Shown piece after piece: positions 44,807-53,597 of a DNA stretch of 64,000 bases; the stretch's first letter is position 1; the number at the start of each line of letters is the position of its first letter. Source of the stretch: Microbacterium thalli (GTDB lineage Bacteria > Actinomycetota > Actinomycetes > Actinomycetales > Microbacteriaceae). The DNA is taken from NCBI RefSeq assembly GCF_028737325.1, contig NZ_JAQZCH010000001.1:850732-914731 (forward strand), written 5' to 3'. The notes beneath the pieces were generated by a model. The model searched no databases and was not told where the DNA came from. It worked only from the letters and a program-made list of their open reading frames with translations. The position numbers and the translations under genes are program-made.

Positions 44807-44813
44807 GATAACA
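44800..44813. promoter_or_regulatory. gal operator 1 (TGTTCACGATAACA)
   Basis: A TGTT-N6-AACA palindrome with central CG covering the last base of the galT -10, the predicted +1 and the start codon. A repressor bound here would block initiation directly. Confidence 0.65.
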
Positions 44814-44841
44814 CGCTACATTCCGCCCGTGATATCGTCAA
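44813..44841 (-). promoter_or_regulatory. galTK promoter
   Basis: On the minus strand TTGACG (44841-44836), a 17-bp spacer and TAGCGT (44818-44813): near-consensus. It is followed after 6 nt by the GTG of galT, so the transcript should have no leader. Confidence 0.7.
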
Positions 44842-44843
44842 CA
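44830..44843. promoter_or_regulatory. gal operator 2 (TGATATCGTCAACA)
   Basis: The same TGNT-N6-AACA form, overlapping the galT -35. Its centre is 30 bp from operator 1, close to three helical turns, so a repressor could bind both sites on one face; it also lies just upstream of the divergent LacI gene. Confidence 0.6.
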
Positions 44844-44863
44844 CACCCGACGGAAGGACCGGC

Positions 44864-45835
44864 ATGCGGGTGTCGATGGCCCAGGTGGCGGCCCATGCAG
44901 GCGTCTCGGCGCAGACCGTGTCGCGCGTGGCCAACCGCAGCCCACGCGTCGACCCCGAGACGAGGGCTCGCGTCGAGGCATCCATGGCGGCGCTCGGCTA
45001 CCGCATGCATCGCGCCGCCCGCGCCCTGCGCACGGGCCAGACCCGCACGATCGGGCTCGTCGTGTCGACCCTCGCGTCGGTCGGCAACTCGCGCATGCTG
45101 CAGGCGATCGCCGACGCCGCGGGTGAGCGCGACTACGCCCTCGCCGTCGTGACGGTCACCGGTGCGCGTGGCATCGAGGAGGCCTTCGCGCAGCTGCGCG
45201 ATCAGGGTGTCGACGGGGCGATCGTGCTCAACGAGGCGACCCGGCTGGCGCGCGACACCGCGCCGCCCGCCGACCTGCGCCTCGTCGTCGTCGACTCGCC
45301 GCCGGACGACCGCTTCGCCATCGTGCAGACCGACCACGCGGGAGGTGCCCGCCAGGCGACGCAGCACCTGCTCGAGGCGGGGCACCCGACGGTGCACCAC
45401 CTCGCGGGGCCCGCGGCGTCGTTCGCGGCGCGCGAGCGCGAGCGCGGGTGGCGCGAGGCGCTGACCGACGCGGATGTCGCCGTGCCCGAGGTCGTGCGCG
45501 GCGACTGGACCTCACGCGGCGGTCACGCGGCGGGGGCGGCGCTCGGGGCTGCCACGGCGGTGTTCGCCGCCAACGACCAGATGGCGCTCGGCCTGCTGCG
45601 CGCCTTCAGCGACGCCGGTCGCGCCGTGCCGGACGACGTTGCGGTGGTCGGCTTCGACGACGTCGTGGATGCCGCGGAGTTCCGGCCGCCGCTGACGACT
45701 GTTCGCCAGGACTTCGACGCCCTCGGCGCCCGTGCCGTCGCCGCGCTGGTCGAGGTCATCGAGAGGGGAGCCTCGACGCCGCTGCAGACGGTGCCGACCG
45801 AGCTCGTCGTGCGGGCGAGCTCGACGCGCGCCTGA
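44864..45835 (+). CDS. LacI-family regulator of galactose genes
   Basis: 323 aa. HTH at residues about 4-25 (MAQVAAHAGVSAQTVSRV), hinge DPETRARVEASMAALGY, then the effector domain (GLVVSTLASVGNSRMLQAI, FAANDQMALGLLRAF, VVGFDDVVDAAEFRPPLTTV). GGAAGGA lies five bases before the ATG. Divergent from galT with two operators between; presumably relieved by galactose or a galactoside. It resembles the regulator at 53598-54641 in overall layout. Confidence 0.9.
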   Translation: MRVSMAQVAAHAGVSAQTVSRVANRSPRVDPETRARVEASMAALGYRMHRAARALRTGQTRTIGLVVSTLASVGNSRMLQAIADAAGERDYALAVVTVTGARGIEEAFAQLRDQGVDGAIVLNEATRLARDTAPPADLRLVVVDSPPDDRFAIVQTDHAGGARQATQHLLEAGHPTVHHLAGPAASFAARERERGWREALTDADVAVPEVVRGDWTSRGGHAAGAALGAATAVFAANDQMALGLLRAFSDAGRAVPDDVAVVGFDDVVDAAEFRPPLTTVRQDFDALGARAVAALVEVIERGASTPLQTVPTELVVRASSTRA

Positions 45836-45874
45836 GCCGCCGCGACCGGCGTCCGCACGGAACCCGTGGGTGGG

Positions 45875-46855
45875 TCAGACGGATGCCGCGCGGCGGGCCT
45901 CCCAGCCGGTGCGCACCATCTCGTCGACCGAGTAGCGGTTGGCCCATTCGAGATCGCGGGCGGCGAGCTCACCGGTGGCCACGATGCGGTCGGGGTCGCC
46001 GGGGCGGCGGGGGCCGATCTTGGGCGTGAAGTCGATGCCGGTGACGCGAGCCATCGCGTCCATGATCTCGCGGACCGAGAGGCCGTTCTGCGACCCGAGG
46101 TTGTAAGCCGGCTCGACGCTCTCGCCCGCCGCAAGCCGCTGGGCGGCGACGACGTGAGCTGCGGCGATGTCGGCGACGTGGACGTAGTCGCGCACGTTCG
46201 TGCCGTCGTCGGTGGCGTAGTCGTCGCCGTTGATCTGCGGGGTTTCGCCGGCGATCAGCTTCTCGAACACGATGGGGAAGAGGTTGTGCGGGCTCGTGTC
46301 GTACACGGACGGGTCACCCGAACCGACGACGTTGAAGTAGCGCAGCGAGGTGTGGCGCAGCGGTGCCGCGGCGTCGGCCGTCGCGACCGCCTGGTCGCGC
46401 AGCAGCCACTCGCCGATGAGCTTCGACTCGCCGTAGGGCGAGGCGGGACGCTTGGGCAGGTCCTCCGTGACGAGCGGCACGTCGGGGGTGCCGTAGACGG
46501 CAGCGCTCGATGAGAAGACGATCTTGTCGACGCCGGCGGTCTGCATCGCCTCGAGCACGACCCGCGTGCCCTCGACGTTCTGCGCGTAGGTGTGCAGCGG
46601 ACGGGTCACCGAGACACCGGCGTACTTGTAGCCGGCGACGTGGATGACGCCCTCGACGCCGTGCTCGCGCAGCGCGCCCTCGACGAGCGGACGGTCGAGG
46701 ATCGAGCCGCGGACGAACGGCACCCCTTCGGGGACGAACCCGGCGTGCCCGCTCGACAGGTCGTCGAGGACGACGGGGTCGAGACCCGCCGCGGCGAGGG
46801 CGCGCACGACATGCGCGCCGATGTATCCAGCACCACCGGTGACCATCCAGCTCAT
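45875..46855 (-). CDS. galE: UDP-glucose 4-epimerase
   Basis: About 326 aa extended SDR. NAD motif VTGGAGYIGAH at the N-terminus, active-site SSSAAVYG and YGESK (Tyr/Lys), and RYFNVVGSG typical of GalE. The ATG at 46855 is preferred; one at 46864 is in frame. It completes the Leloir pathway with galK and galT though it is on a separate transcript, convergent with the LacI gene. Confidence 0.93.
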   Translation of the reverse strand: MSWMVTGGAGYIGAHVVRALAAAGLDPVVLDDLSSGHAGFVPEGVPFVRGSILDRPLVEGALREHGVEGVIHVAGYKYAGVSVTRPLHTYAQNVEGTRVVLEAMQTAGVDKIVFSSSAAVYGTPDVPLVTEDLPKRPASPYGESKLIGEWLLRDQAVATADAAAPLRHTSLRYFNVVGSGDPSVYDTSPHNLFPIVFEKLIAGETPQINGDDYATDDGTNVRDYVHVADIAAAHVVAAQRLAAGESVEPAYNLGSQNGLSVREIMDAMARVTGIDFTPKIGPRRPGDPDRIVATGELAARDLEWANRYSVDEMVRTGWEARRAASV

Positions 46856-46895
46856 GACATCCATCCTGCCCGATCGCGGCGATGCTGCCTCACGG

Positions 46896-48656
46896 TCACT
46901 CTTCGCGGTGCCCGAGGTCGGGCTCGGCGACGAACGCGGCGACGGGCTCGATGACGTGCTCGAGCTCGACGACGACGATCTCGTTCGCCCCGGCGCGCGT
47001 CGCGGGAGCCGGCACGTACAGCGTGCGCTGCGGTCCGTTGCGCCAGTACCGGCCGAGGAAGAACCCGTTCACGAACGCGTAGCCCTTGCTCCAGGCATCC
47101 GTGTCGAGGAAGAGGTCGGTGGGCTCGTCGAGGTCGAACGTGCCCGCGAGCCCGATGCGGCCCGCCGTCGGCTGCTCGGACCCGTCGGGGATGCCGGCGG
47201 CGACGGTGGCGAGGTCGACGGCTTGCGCCGACCAGCCGCTCAACTCGTGGCCGCCCAGGGTCACCGGTCCGACGACCCCCTTCGCTTCTCCCAGACGGAT
47301 CTCGTAGTTCACGCGCCCCTGGTCCTCGACGAGCACCGTCAGCAGTGATCCACGGGGGATCGGCAGCGACCGCTCGTGCAGGGCGCGTTGCAGACGGCCG
47401 ATCGGCGCGCCGTCGACGGCGATCCAGGCGAGGTCGCGGACCTCGGTGAACGACAGCACGGCCGTACCCGCGTCGCCGAACGCTTCGGCGGGAAGGGGGA
47501 TGTCGTAGCGCACGAGGGGGCCGAGCTGCCCGAGGTCTTCGAAGGTCGGGGGAGTGGACCCGCCCGCGCGCTCAGCACCGGCCTCGGTCGACGTCGGCAG
47601 CCAGTCACCGGTGCCCCGCAGCGGGACCGACAGCGCCGGAGCCACCGGTCGAGCGGACGGCACCTCGTCGGGGACGGGCGCGTACCGGGCGATGACCTCG
47701 CGGAACGCGTGGTACTTCTCGGTCGGGTGGCCCGACTCGTCGAGCGGGGCGTCGTAGTCGTACGAGGTGATGATGGGGGCGTAGCGCCCCTTGTCGTTCG
47801 CGCCGTTGGTGGTGCCGAAGTTCGACCCGCCGTGCAGCATGTAGATGTTCACCGACGCGCCGGCGGCGAGCAGGGCGTCGAGCTCGGTGGCCGAGGCCGC
47901 GGCATCCGTGGTGTGGTGCACGCCGCCCCACCAGTCGAACCAGCCGTCCCAGAACTCCGAGCACATGAGCGGCCCGGTCGGCTGGTGCTCGCGCAGGGTC
48001 GCGAGGCGCTCGGTCGCGCGCGAGCCGAACGATCCGGTCGCGTGCAGGTCAGGCAGAGTGCCGGCCGCGAGCATGTGCGGCTCGGGCTGGTCGACCGTGG
48101 TCAGCGGCACGGTGATGTCGCACGCGCGGGTGAGCTCGGTGAGCGTGCGGAGGTAGTCGTGGTCCGACCCGTAGGCGCCGTACTCGTTCTCGATCTGCAC
48201 GAGCACGACGTTGCCGCCGCGGTCGATCTGACGCGGCGCCACGATCTCGTAGACCCGGCGCAGATAGGTGCTGACCGCTTCGACGTACTGCGGCTCGGAC
48301 CGGCGCAGCCCGATACCGGGGGTGCTGGTGAGCCAGACCGGCAGGCCGCCGTTGTGCCACTCGGCGCAGATGTACGGGCCGGGGCGGACGATCGCGTGCA
48401 TGCCCTCGGCCGCGATGAGGTCGAGGAAGCGCCCGAGGTCGTTCCAGCCCGTGGCATCCCACTCGCCGCGCACCGGCTCGTGCGCGTTCCAGGCGACGTA
48501 GGTCTCGATCGTGTTGAGCCCCATGAGGCGGGCCTTGCGGATGCGATCGGCCCAGTGGTCCGGGTGGATGCGGAAGTAATGCAGCGCCCCGGCGATCACG
48601 CGGTGCGGACGGCCGTCGAGCAGGAAGTCGGTGTCGCCGATGGCGAAGGTCGTCAC
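46896..48656 (-). CDS. GH35 beta-galactosidase
   Basis: 586 aa, no signal peptide, so cytoplasmic. The GH35 barrel has FLLDGRPHRVIAGALHYFR at the start, RPGPYICAEWHNGGLPVWL, acid/base Glu at about 158 (QIENEYGAYG) and nucleophile Glu at about 234 (CSEFWDGWFDWWGG); C-terminal beta domains with NGFFLGRYW follow. GTG start overlaps the GH51 stop (GTGA). Last gene of the importer operon, it should release galactose from imported oligosaccharides. Confidence 0.92.
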   Translation of the reverse strand: MTTFAIGDTDFLLDGRPHRVIAGALHYFRIHPDHWADRIRKARLMGLNTIETYVAWNAHEPVRGEWDATGWNDLGRFLDLIAAEGMHAIVRPGPYICAEWHNGGLPVWLTSTPGIGLRRSEPQYVEAVSTYLRRVYEIVAPRQIDRGGNVVLVQIENEYGAYGSDHDYLRTLTELTRACDITVPLTTVDQPEPHMLAAGTLPDLHATGSFGSRATERLATLREHQPTGPLMCSEFWDGWFDWWGGVHHTTDAAASATELDALLAAGASVNIYMLHGGSNFGTTNGANDKGRYAPIITSYDYDAPLDESGHPTEKYHAFREVIARYAPVPDEVPSARPVAPALSVPLRGTGDWLPTSTEAGAERAGGSTPPTFEDLGQLGPLVRYDIPLPAEAFGDAGTAVLSFTEVRDLAWIAVDGAPIGRLQRALHERSLPIPRGSLLTVLVEDQGRVNYEIRLGEAKGVVGPVTLGGHELSGWSAQAVDLATVAAGIPDGSEQPTAGRIGLAGTFDLDEPTDLFLDTDAWSKGYAFVNGFFLGRYWRNGPQRTLYVPAPATRAGANEIVVVELEHVIEPVAAFVAEPDLGHREE

Positions 48657-50191
48657 GATGTCTCTCGATTCGTTCCGGGTGCCAGGCGCACGCTCACGCG
48701 CGCCCAGGAGATGGGGGGAAGGGTCACGGTCAGGGTGCGCCCGCGCACGGCGACCGGGAGGGATGTGGGCGCGACCGGCTGGTCGGCGGCGGAGTTGACG
48801 GTGTGACGATCGCCACCGTCGGGGACGGTGAGCACCACTGCATCGGCGTCGACGGCGTCGCGGTCGAGCTCGACGCTCACGGCCGTCGACGCGTCGAGGC
48901 CGCGATGCACGACGAACAGCGTCAGTGCGTCGCCGTCCGCCGTCGCCACCGTGTCGACGGCGGGCACGGCGCCGTACTGCGACGTCTCGACGGCAGGCGC
49001 GTCGACGGCGGGCACGACGACCCGACCGGATGCCGCGGCCGCGGTCAACTGGAAGGGGAAGAAGGTGGTCTGCCGCCAGGCCGCGCCGCCCGGCTCGGTT
49101 CGGATGGGGGCGATGACGTTCACGAGCTGCGCGAGGTTCGCCATCGACACGCGATCGGCGCGGCGGAGCATCGTGATGAGCAGGGAGCCCACGACGACGG
49201 CATCCGTGACGGTGTAGTCGTCCTCGATGAGGCGCGGCGCGATGGGCCAGTCGCCGGTGAACACGGCGGGCTTGTCGACCTCGTTCCATCGGGTCTGGTT
49301 CCACACGTTCCACTCGTCGACGCTGATGCCGATGGGGTTCTCGATGCCGCGCTCGGCGCGGACCTCGTCGATGATGCCGGCGACCTCCGACAGGTAGCGG
49401 TCGAGTCCGACCCCCGACGCGAGGAAGCTCGCGGGATCGCCCGGCTTCTCCTCGTAGTAGGCGTGGACCGAGATGTGGTCGACGAGTCCGGCGGTGTGGC
49501 GCAGCACGGTGCGCTCCCACTCGCCGAAGGAGGGCATCTCGTGGTTCGAGCTGCCGGCGGCGACCAGTTCGACATCCGGGTCGACGAATCGCATGAGGCG
49601 AGCCGTCTCGGCCGCGAGGCGTCCGTACTCGTCGGCGGTCTTGTGGCCGATCTGCCAGGGGCCGTCCATCTCGTTGCCGAGGCACCACAGACGGATGCCG
49701 AACGGCTCGGCGCGTCCGTTACGCCGCCGCTGCTCGCTGAGCGTGGTGCCGCCGGCGTGGTTGGTGTACTCCAGCAGTTCGGCGGCCTCGGCGACGCCGC
49801 GCGTGCCGAGATTGACCGCCTCCATGACCTCGAGGCCCGCCTGTTCGGCCCACGCCGCGAACTCGTGCAGCCCCACCTGGTTGGTCTCGGTGCTGTGCCA
49901 TGCCGCGTCGAGGCGCACGGGGCGCTCGTCGCGCGGGCCGATGCCGTCCTCCCACCGATAGCCCGAGACGAAGTTCCCGCCCGGGTAGCGCACGACCGTG
50001 GCGCCGAGTTCGCGCACGAGCTCGAGCACGTCGCCGCGGAACCCCGCCGCATCGGCCGTGGGGTGGCCGGGCTCGAAGATGCCGTCGTAGACGCAGCGGC
50101 CCATGTGCTCGACGAAGGTGCCGAAGATGCGCCGGGGCACCTCGGGTCCGGGCGCGGCGGTGGCGACGGTGATGCGGGTGGGGGAGGTCAT
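48653..50191 (-). CDS. abfA: GH51 alpha-L-arabinofuranosidase (second copy)
   Basis: 512 aa cytoplasmic GH51 enzyme, clearly a paralogue of the one at 4060-5601 with the same landmarks: FGTFVEHMGRCVYDGIFEPG, RYPGGNF, acid/base Glu at about 174 (CLGNEMDGPWQIGH), nucleophile Glu at about 293 (SVDEWNVW). AGGAG lies eight bases before the ATG at 50191; an upstream in-frame start at 50266 overlaps the hairpin and is rejected. Placed with GH35 behind a second importer, it likely trims arabinose from arabinogalactan fragments. Confidence 0.93.
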   Translation of the reverse strand: MTSPTRITVATAAPGPEVPRRIFGTFVEHMGRCVYDGIFEPGHPTADAAGFRGDVLELVRELGATVVRYPGGNFVSGYRWEDGIGPRDERPVRLDAAWHSTETNQVGLHEFAAWAEQAGLEVMEAVNLGTRGVAEAAELLEYTNHAGGTTLSEQRRRNGRAEPFGIRLWCLGNEMDGPWQIGHKTADEYGRLAAETARLMRFVDPDVELVAAGSSNHEMPSFGEWERTVLRHTAGLVDHISVHAYYEEKPGDPASFLASGVGLDRYLSEVAGIIDEVRAERGIENPIGISVDEWNVWNQTRWNEVDKPAVFTGDWPIAPRLIEDDYTVTDAVVVGSLLITMLRRADRVSMANLAQLVNVIAPIRTEPGGAAWRQTTFFPFQLTAAAASGRVVVPAVDAPAVETSQYGAVPAVDTVATADGDALTLFVVHRGLDASTAVSVELDRDAVDADAVVLTVPDGGDRHTVNSAADQPVAPTSLPVAVRGRTLTVTLPPISWARVSVRLAPGTNRETS

Positions 50192-50216
50192 GCGGTGTTC
50201 TCCTGAGACATGGCGA

Positions 50217-50253
50217 GGGGCGGGCCGGATCGAAGCTCGATGCGACCCGCCCC
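50217..50253 (-). terminator. intercistronic hairpin between binding-protein and GH51 genes
   Basis: GGGGCGGG pairs with CCCGCCCC (50217-50224 with 50246-50253), with an inner ATCGA/TCGAT stem. Placed just after the binding-protein gene, it may protect that message or partly end transcription so the binding protein is made in excess over the enzymes. Confidence 0.5.
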
Positions 50254-50262
50254 CGCCGGATA

Positions 50263-51609
50263 TCACTGGTTGACGGTGAAGCCCTGGTCGTTGCCGTACT
50301 GGACGAGCTGCTCCTGCCAGGTGGCGAGGCCCTCGTTCAGGTCGGACTTCGACGCGTAGGACTGGCCCACGGTGTCACCGAAGATGCTGTTGGCGTAGAC
50401 CTGGAAGGGCAGGTACTGCCAGTCGGGACGCACGTCCTTCGCGGCCTGCACGAGCACCTCGTTGATCTTCTGGCCGCCGAAGTACTCGGCCTCCTGACCG
50501 AGGAACTCGTCCGACTCCAGCTGCGCGGTCGTCGACGGGAACCCGCCGCTCTCGGCGAAGATCGTCAGGCTCTCCTCGTCGTTGTTGAGCCACTTGAGGA
50601 ACGCGGCCGCGAGTGCGGGGTTCTCGCTCTGGCTCGTCACGGCCTGGCCGCCGCCGCCGTTCTCAGCGGAGACGGGCGTGCCGTCGTAGGTCGGCATCGG
50701 CGCGACGCGCCAGTCGCCCGCGGCGTCGGGCACCGACGACACGAGGTTGCCCGGCATCCAGGCGCCGATGATGAGCGTCGCGATCGACCCGTCGCCCAGG
50801 CCCGAGAACCACTCGTCGCTCCAGCTCGACGTGCTCGCGAGCAGGTCTTCCTCGACGAGGGTGTTCCAGGTGTCGGCCCACTTCTTCGAGCCCTCGTCGG
50901 CGAGGTCGATCGTGACGTTCGTGCCCTCGGCGGTGAAGGGCTGGCCGCCGGCCTGCCAGATCATGCTCGTGGCGAAGCCCGCGTCACCGGTGTCGTTGGT
51001 GATCTTCTTCGACGGGTCGGCCGCGGTCAGCTGACGAGCGGCCTCGATGTACTCGTCCCACGTCGTCGGGACGGCGATGCCGTACTGGTCGAAGACGGTC
51101 TTGTTGTAGAACAGCGCCATGGGGCCCGAGTCCTGCGGCAGGCCGTAGATCTTGCCGTCGAAGTCGACGGAGTTCCACGTCGAGGCGGTGTAGTCGTCCT
51201 CGAGGTCGCCGAAGCCGTACGGTGCCAGGTCGAGCAGGCCCTCGGTCAGCGCGAACTGCGGGAAGGCGTAGTACTCGATCTGCACGACATCCGGGGCGCC
51301 CGAACCCGCCTTGAGCGCGTTCTGCAGCTTCGTGTACTCCTCGGTGTTCGTGCCGGCGTTGACGACGTTCACCGTCACCTCGGGGTACTTCGCCATGAAG
51401 GCCTCGGCCTGGGCCTCAGCCGAGGGTGTCCACGACCAGTAGGTGATCTCGCCGCCGGCCTCGAGCGCTGCCTCGAGGTCGTCGGGGTTGCCGCCGCCGG
51501 CCGCGGGGCCGCCCGACGAGCAGGCGGCGAGGACGAGGCCGGTGGCCGCGGTCAGAGCGATGACGGATGCGGCGCGACGCAGCGCCGATCCCTTGCGCAT
51601 CGGTGTCAT
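50263..51609 (-). CDS. CUT1 sugar ABC transporter solute-binding lipoprotein
   Basis: 448 aa. Signal peptide with basic start and lipobox LAAC, lipidated Cys at about 30, then a Gly-rich linker. The mature domain shows the family patterns ITYWSWTPSAEAQAEAFMAKYPEV (core: YWSWTPSAEAQAEAF), VVQIEYYAFPQFA, DEYIEAARQLT and AAAFLKWLNN. AAGGAA precedes the ATG. It is downstream of its two permeases. Ligand inferred to be a galactose- and arabinose-bearing oligosaccharide. Confidence 0.9.
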   Translation of the reverse strand: MTPMRKGSALRRAASVIALTAATGLVLAACSSGGPAAGGGNPDDLEAALEAGGEITYWSWTPSAEAQAEAFMAKYPEVTVNVVNAGTNTEEYTKLQNALKAGSGAPDVVQIEYYAFPQFALTEGLLDLAPYGFGDLEDDYTASTWNSVDFDGKIYGLPQDSGPMALFYNKTVFDQYGIAVPTTWDEYIEAARQLTAADPSKKITNDTGDAGFATSMIWQAGGQPFTAEGTNVTIDLADEGSKKWADTWNTLVEEDLLASTSSWSDEWFSGLGDGSIATLIIGAWMPGNLVSSVPDAAGDWRVAPMPTYDGTPVSAENGGGGQAVTSQSENPALAAAFLKWLNNDEESLTIFAESGGFPSTTAQLESDEFLGQEAEYFGGQKINEVLVQAAKDVRPDWQYLPFQVYANSIFGDTVGQSYASKSDLNEGLATWQEQLVQYGNDQGFTVNQ

Positions 51610-51685
51610 GGGAGTTCCTTCACTTCGTTGTTGTGGATGGGGACGGGCGCCCCGGGGTGCGGGAGGGACGGGCGGGTGGTCGTCG

Positions 51686-52564
51686 CTACTGCTTGACGCT
51701 GCCGGCGCTGAGGCCGGACTGCCAGAAGCGCTGCAGCAGCAGGAACGCGACGACGATGGGGATGATCGACAGCAGCGAACCGGTGATCACCAGGTTGTAG
51801 ATCGGCTGCGCGGCGGCACCGGTCGCCTGGGCGTTCCATTGGTTCAGGCCGACGGTGAGCGGGTACCACGCGGGGTCGCTCAGCATGATGAGCGGCAGGA
51901 AGTAGTTGTTCCACGTCGCCACGACCGCGAAAAGCAGCACCGTGACGATGCCGGGCATGAGCAGCTTGGTCGAGATGGTGAAGAACGTGCGCATCTCGCT
52001 CGCGCCGTCCATGCGCGCCGCCTCGAGCAGTTCGGTCGGCACCGCGTCGCTCGCGAACACCCACATCAGGTAGAGGCCGAAGGGGCTGATGAGCGAGGGG
52101 ATGATGATCGCCCACGGGGTGTTCGTCAGACCCAGCTGGCTGAACATCAGGAAGGTCGGCACCGCGAGCGCCGTGCCCGGCACCGCGACGGCCCCGATGA
52201 TGACGGCGAACACGGCCTTGCGCCCGCGGAAGTTGTACTTGGCCAGCCCGTAGCCGGCCATCGTCGCGAGCACGGTCGCGCCACCGGCGCCGACGACGAC
52301 GTAGAGCAAGGTGTTGCCGAGCCACCGGACGAAGATGCCGTCACGGTAGGTGAAGGTCTCGACGATGTTGTTCCACAGGTTGAAGCTGTCGCCGAACCAG
52401 AGGCCGAACGTCGTGAAGAGGTCGCCTTGCGTCTTGGTGGCGTTGATGAGCAGCCAGAACAGCGGCAGCAGCGTGTAGAGGATGAACAGGCTCATCACGA
52501 TGGTGAGCACGAGAGACTTCCGCCGCGCGAACGGCGTGCTGCGGGCGAGGGCGGGGGCGGTCAT
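51686..52564 (-). CDS. CUT1 sugar ABC transporter permease (MalG-like)
   Basis: 292 aa, six hydrophobic segments and the EAA loop EAARMDGASEMRTFFT. ATGA overlap with the partner permease. As in the other importer, no ATPase is encoded nearby. Confidence 0.9.
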   Translation of the reverse strand: MTAPALARSTPFARRKSLVLTIVMSLFILYTLLPLFWLLINATKTQGDLFTTFGLWFGDSFNLWNNIVETFTYRDGIFVRWLGNTLLYVVVGAGGATVLATMAGYGLAKYNFRGRKAVFAVIIGAVAVPGTALAVPTFLMFSQLGLTNTPWAIIIPSLISPFGLYLMWVFASDAVPTELLEAARMDGASEMRTFFTISTKLLMPGIVTVLLFAVVATWNNYFLPLIMLSDPAWYPLTVGLNQWNAQATGAAAQPIYNLVITGSLLSIIPIVVAFLLLQRFWQSGLSAGSVKQ

Positions 52565-53484
52565 CGCATCTCCTGTCGTGATCCGCGCAGCTGGACGACG
52601 TAGGCGATGAGCGCCGTGATCACGCCCATGATGATCGCGACGGTGGCGGCGTAGTTGTACTGCTGGCCTGCGAACGACAGGTTGTACGCGTACATGTTCG
52701 GCGTGAAGAACGTGGTGATGGTGTTCGGCGCGAGCGGCTTGAGGATGTTCGGCTCGTTGAAGAGCTGGAAGCTTCCGATGATCGAGAAGATCGTCGCGAT
52801 GACGATCGATCCGCGCAGCGCAGGGATCTTGATCGACAGGATCGTCCGCCAGGCGCCGGCGCCGTCGAGGGATGCCGCCTCGTACAGCTCACCCGGGATG
52901 GTCTTGAGCGACGAGTAGAAGATCAGCATGTTGTACCCGACGAACTGCCACGTCACGATGTTGCCGATCGACACCATCATCCATTCGGGCAGGAAGGGTC
53001 GCAGGACCTGCGCGCCGAGCAGGTCGTTGATGTTGCCCGCGAGGCCGAACTGGTCGCCGTAGATGTAGCCCCACATGAGCACGGCCACGACGGCCGGGAC
53101 GGCGTAGGGCAAGAAGATCACGATGCGGTAGAAGCCCGCCGCGTGCAAGCGAGCGCTGTCGATCGCGAGCGCGGCGCCGAGCGCCAGGATGAGCATGATC
53201 GGCACCTGGACGAGCAGGAACAGCAGCACCCGCACGAAGCCGTCCCACAGCTTGGGGTCGGTGAACGCGGTCGCGTAGTTCTCGATGCCGACGAAGGCGT
53301 TGCCGCCGACGATCTGCTCGCGGAAGAAGCTGAGGTACAGCGCGTAGGCGAGCGGCGCGAGGAAGACGAGAGCGAACACGATCGCGAACGGCCCGACGAA
53401 GAACCATCCCTGCTGCTCGACGCTGGTCCGTCGCCGCTTCCGTGCGGTGCGCACGGCGGGAGGGGGTGCCGTTGTGGTCGTCAT
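52561..53484 (-). CDS. CUT1 sugar ABC transporter permease (MalF-like)
   Basis: 307 aa. A polar Thr/Arg-rich start, six hydrophobic segments and EAA loop EAASLDGAGAWRTILS. The ATG at 53484 has AGAGG upstream; a longer frame to 53547 would run into the operator and promoter and is rejected. First gene of the importer-GH51-GH35 operon. Confidence 0.9.
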   Translation of the reverse strand: MTTTTAPPPAVRTARKRRRTSVEQQGWFFVGPFAIVFALVFLAPLAYALYLSFFREQIVGGNAFVGIENYATAFTDPKLWDGFVRVLLFLLVQVPIMLILALGAALAIDSARLHAAGFYRIVIFLPYAVPAVVAVLMWGYIYGDQFGLAGNINDLLGAQVLRPFLPEWMMVSIGNIVTWQFVGYNMLIFYSSLKTIPGELYEAASLDGAGAWRTILSIKIPALRGSIVIATIFSIIGSFQLFNEPNILKPLAPNTITTFFTPNMYAYNLSFAGQQYNYAATVAIIMGVITALIAYVVQLRGSRQEMR

Positions 53485-53532
53485 CGTCCAGTGCCTCTTC
53501 TGTGATGCATGCGTCGCGGCGGCGAGCGCGGA

Positions 53533-53546
53533 TGTTGACGTAAACA
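53533..53546. promoter_or_regulatory. LacI operator (TGTTGACGTAAACA)
   Basis: One mismatch from the perfect palindrome TGTTGACGTCAACA found at the GH30 gene. It overlaps the -10 of the importer operon. Confidence 0.65.
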
Positions 53547-53572
53547 TAACTCCCTGCGCGCTAGCATGTCAA
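53544..53572 (-). promoter_or_regulatory. promoter of the arabinogalactan-importer operon
   Basis: On the minus strand a consensus TTGACA (53572-53567), 17-bp spacer and TTATGT (53549-53544). Each hexamer overlaps one copy of the LacI operator, a tightly repressible design. Confidence 0.7.
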
Positions 53573-53580
53573 CGTCAACA
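53567..53580. promoter_or_regulatory. LacI operator (TGTCAACGTCAACA)
   Basis: Two mismatches from TGTTGACGTCAACA. It overlaps the -35 of the importer operon and lies 17 bp before the regulator's own start codon, so autoregulation is likely. Confidence 0.6.
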
Positions 53581-53597
53581 TCGGGAAGGATCCGGAG

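Noticed and set aside
43787..44863. N-terminal extension of the galactose LacI regulator reading through the gal operators
   Set aside because: The HTH begins at the 44864 start, which has a good Shine-Dalgarno; the extension is antisense to galT and low complexity.
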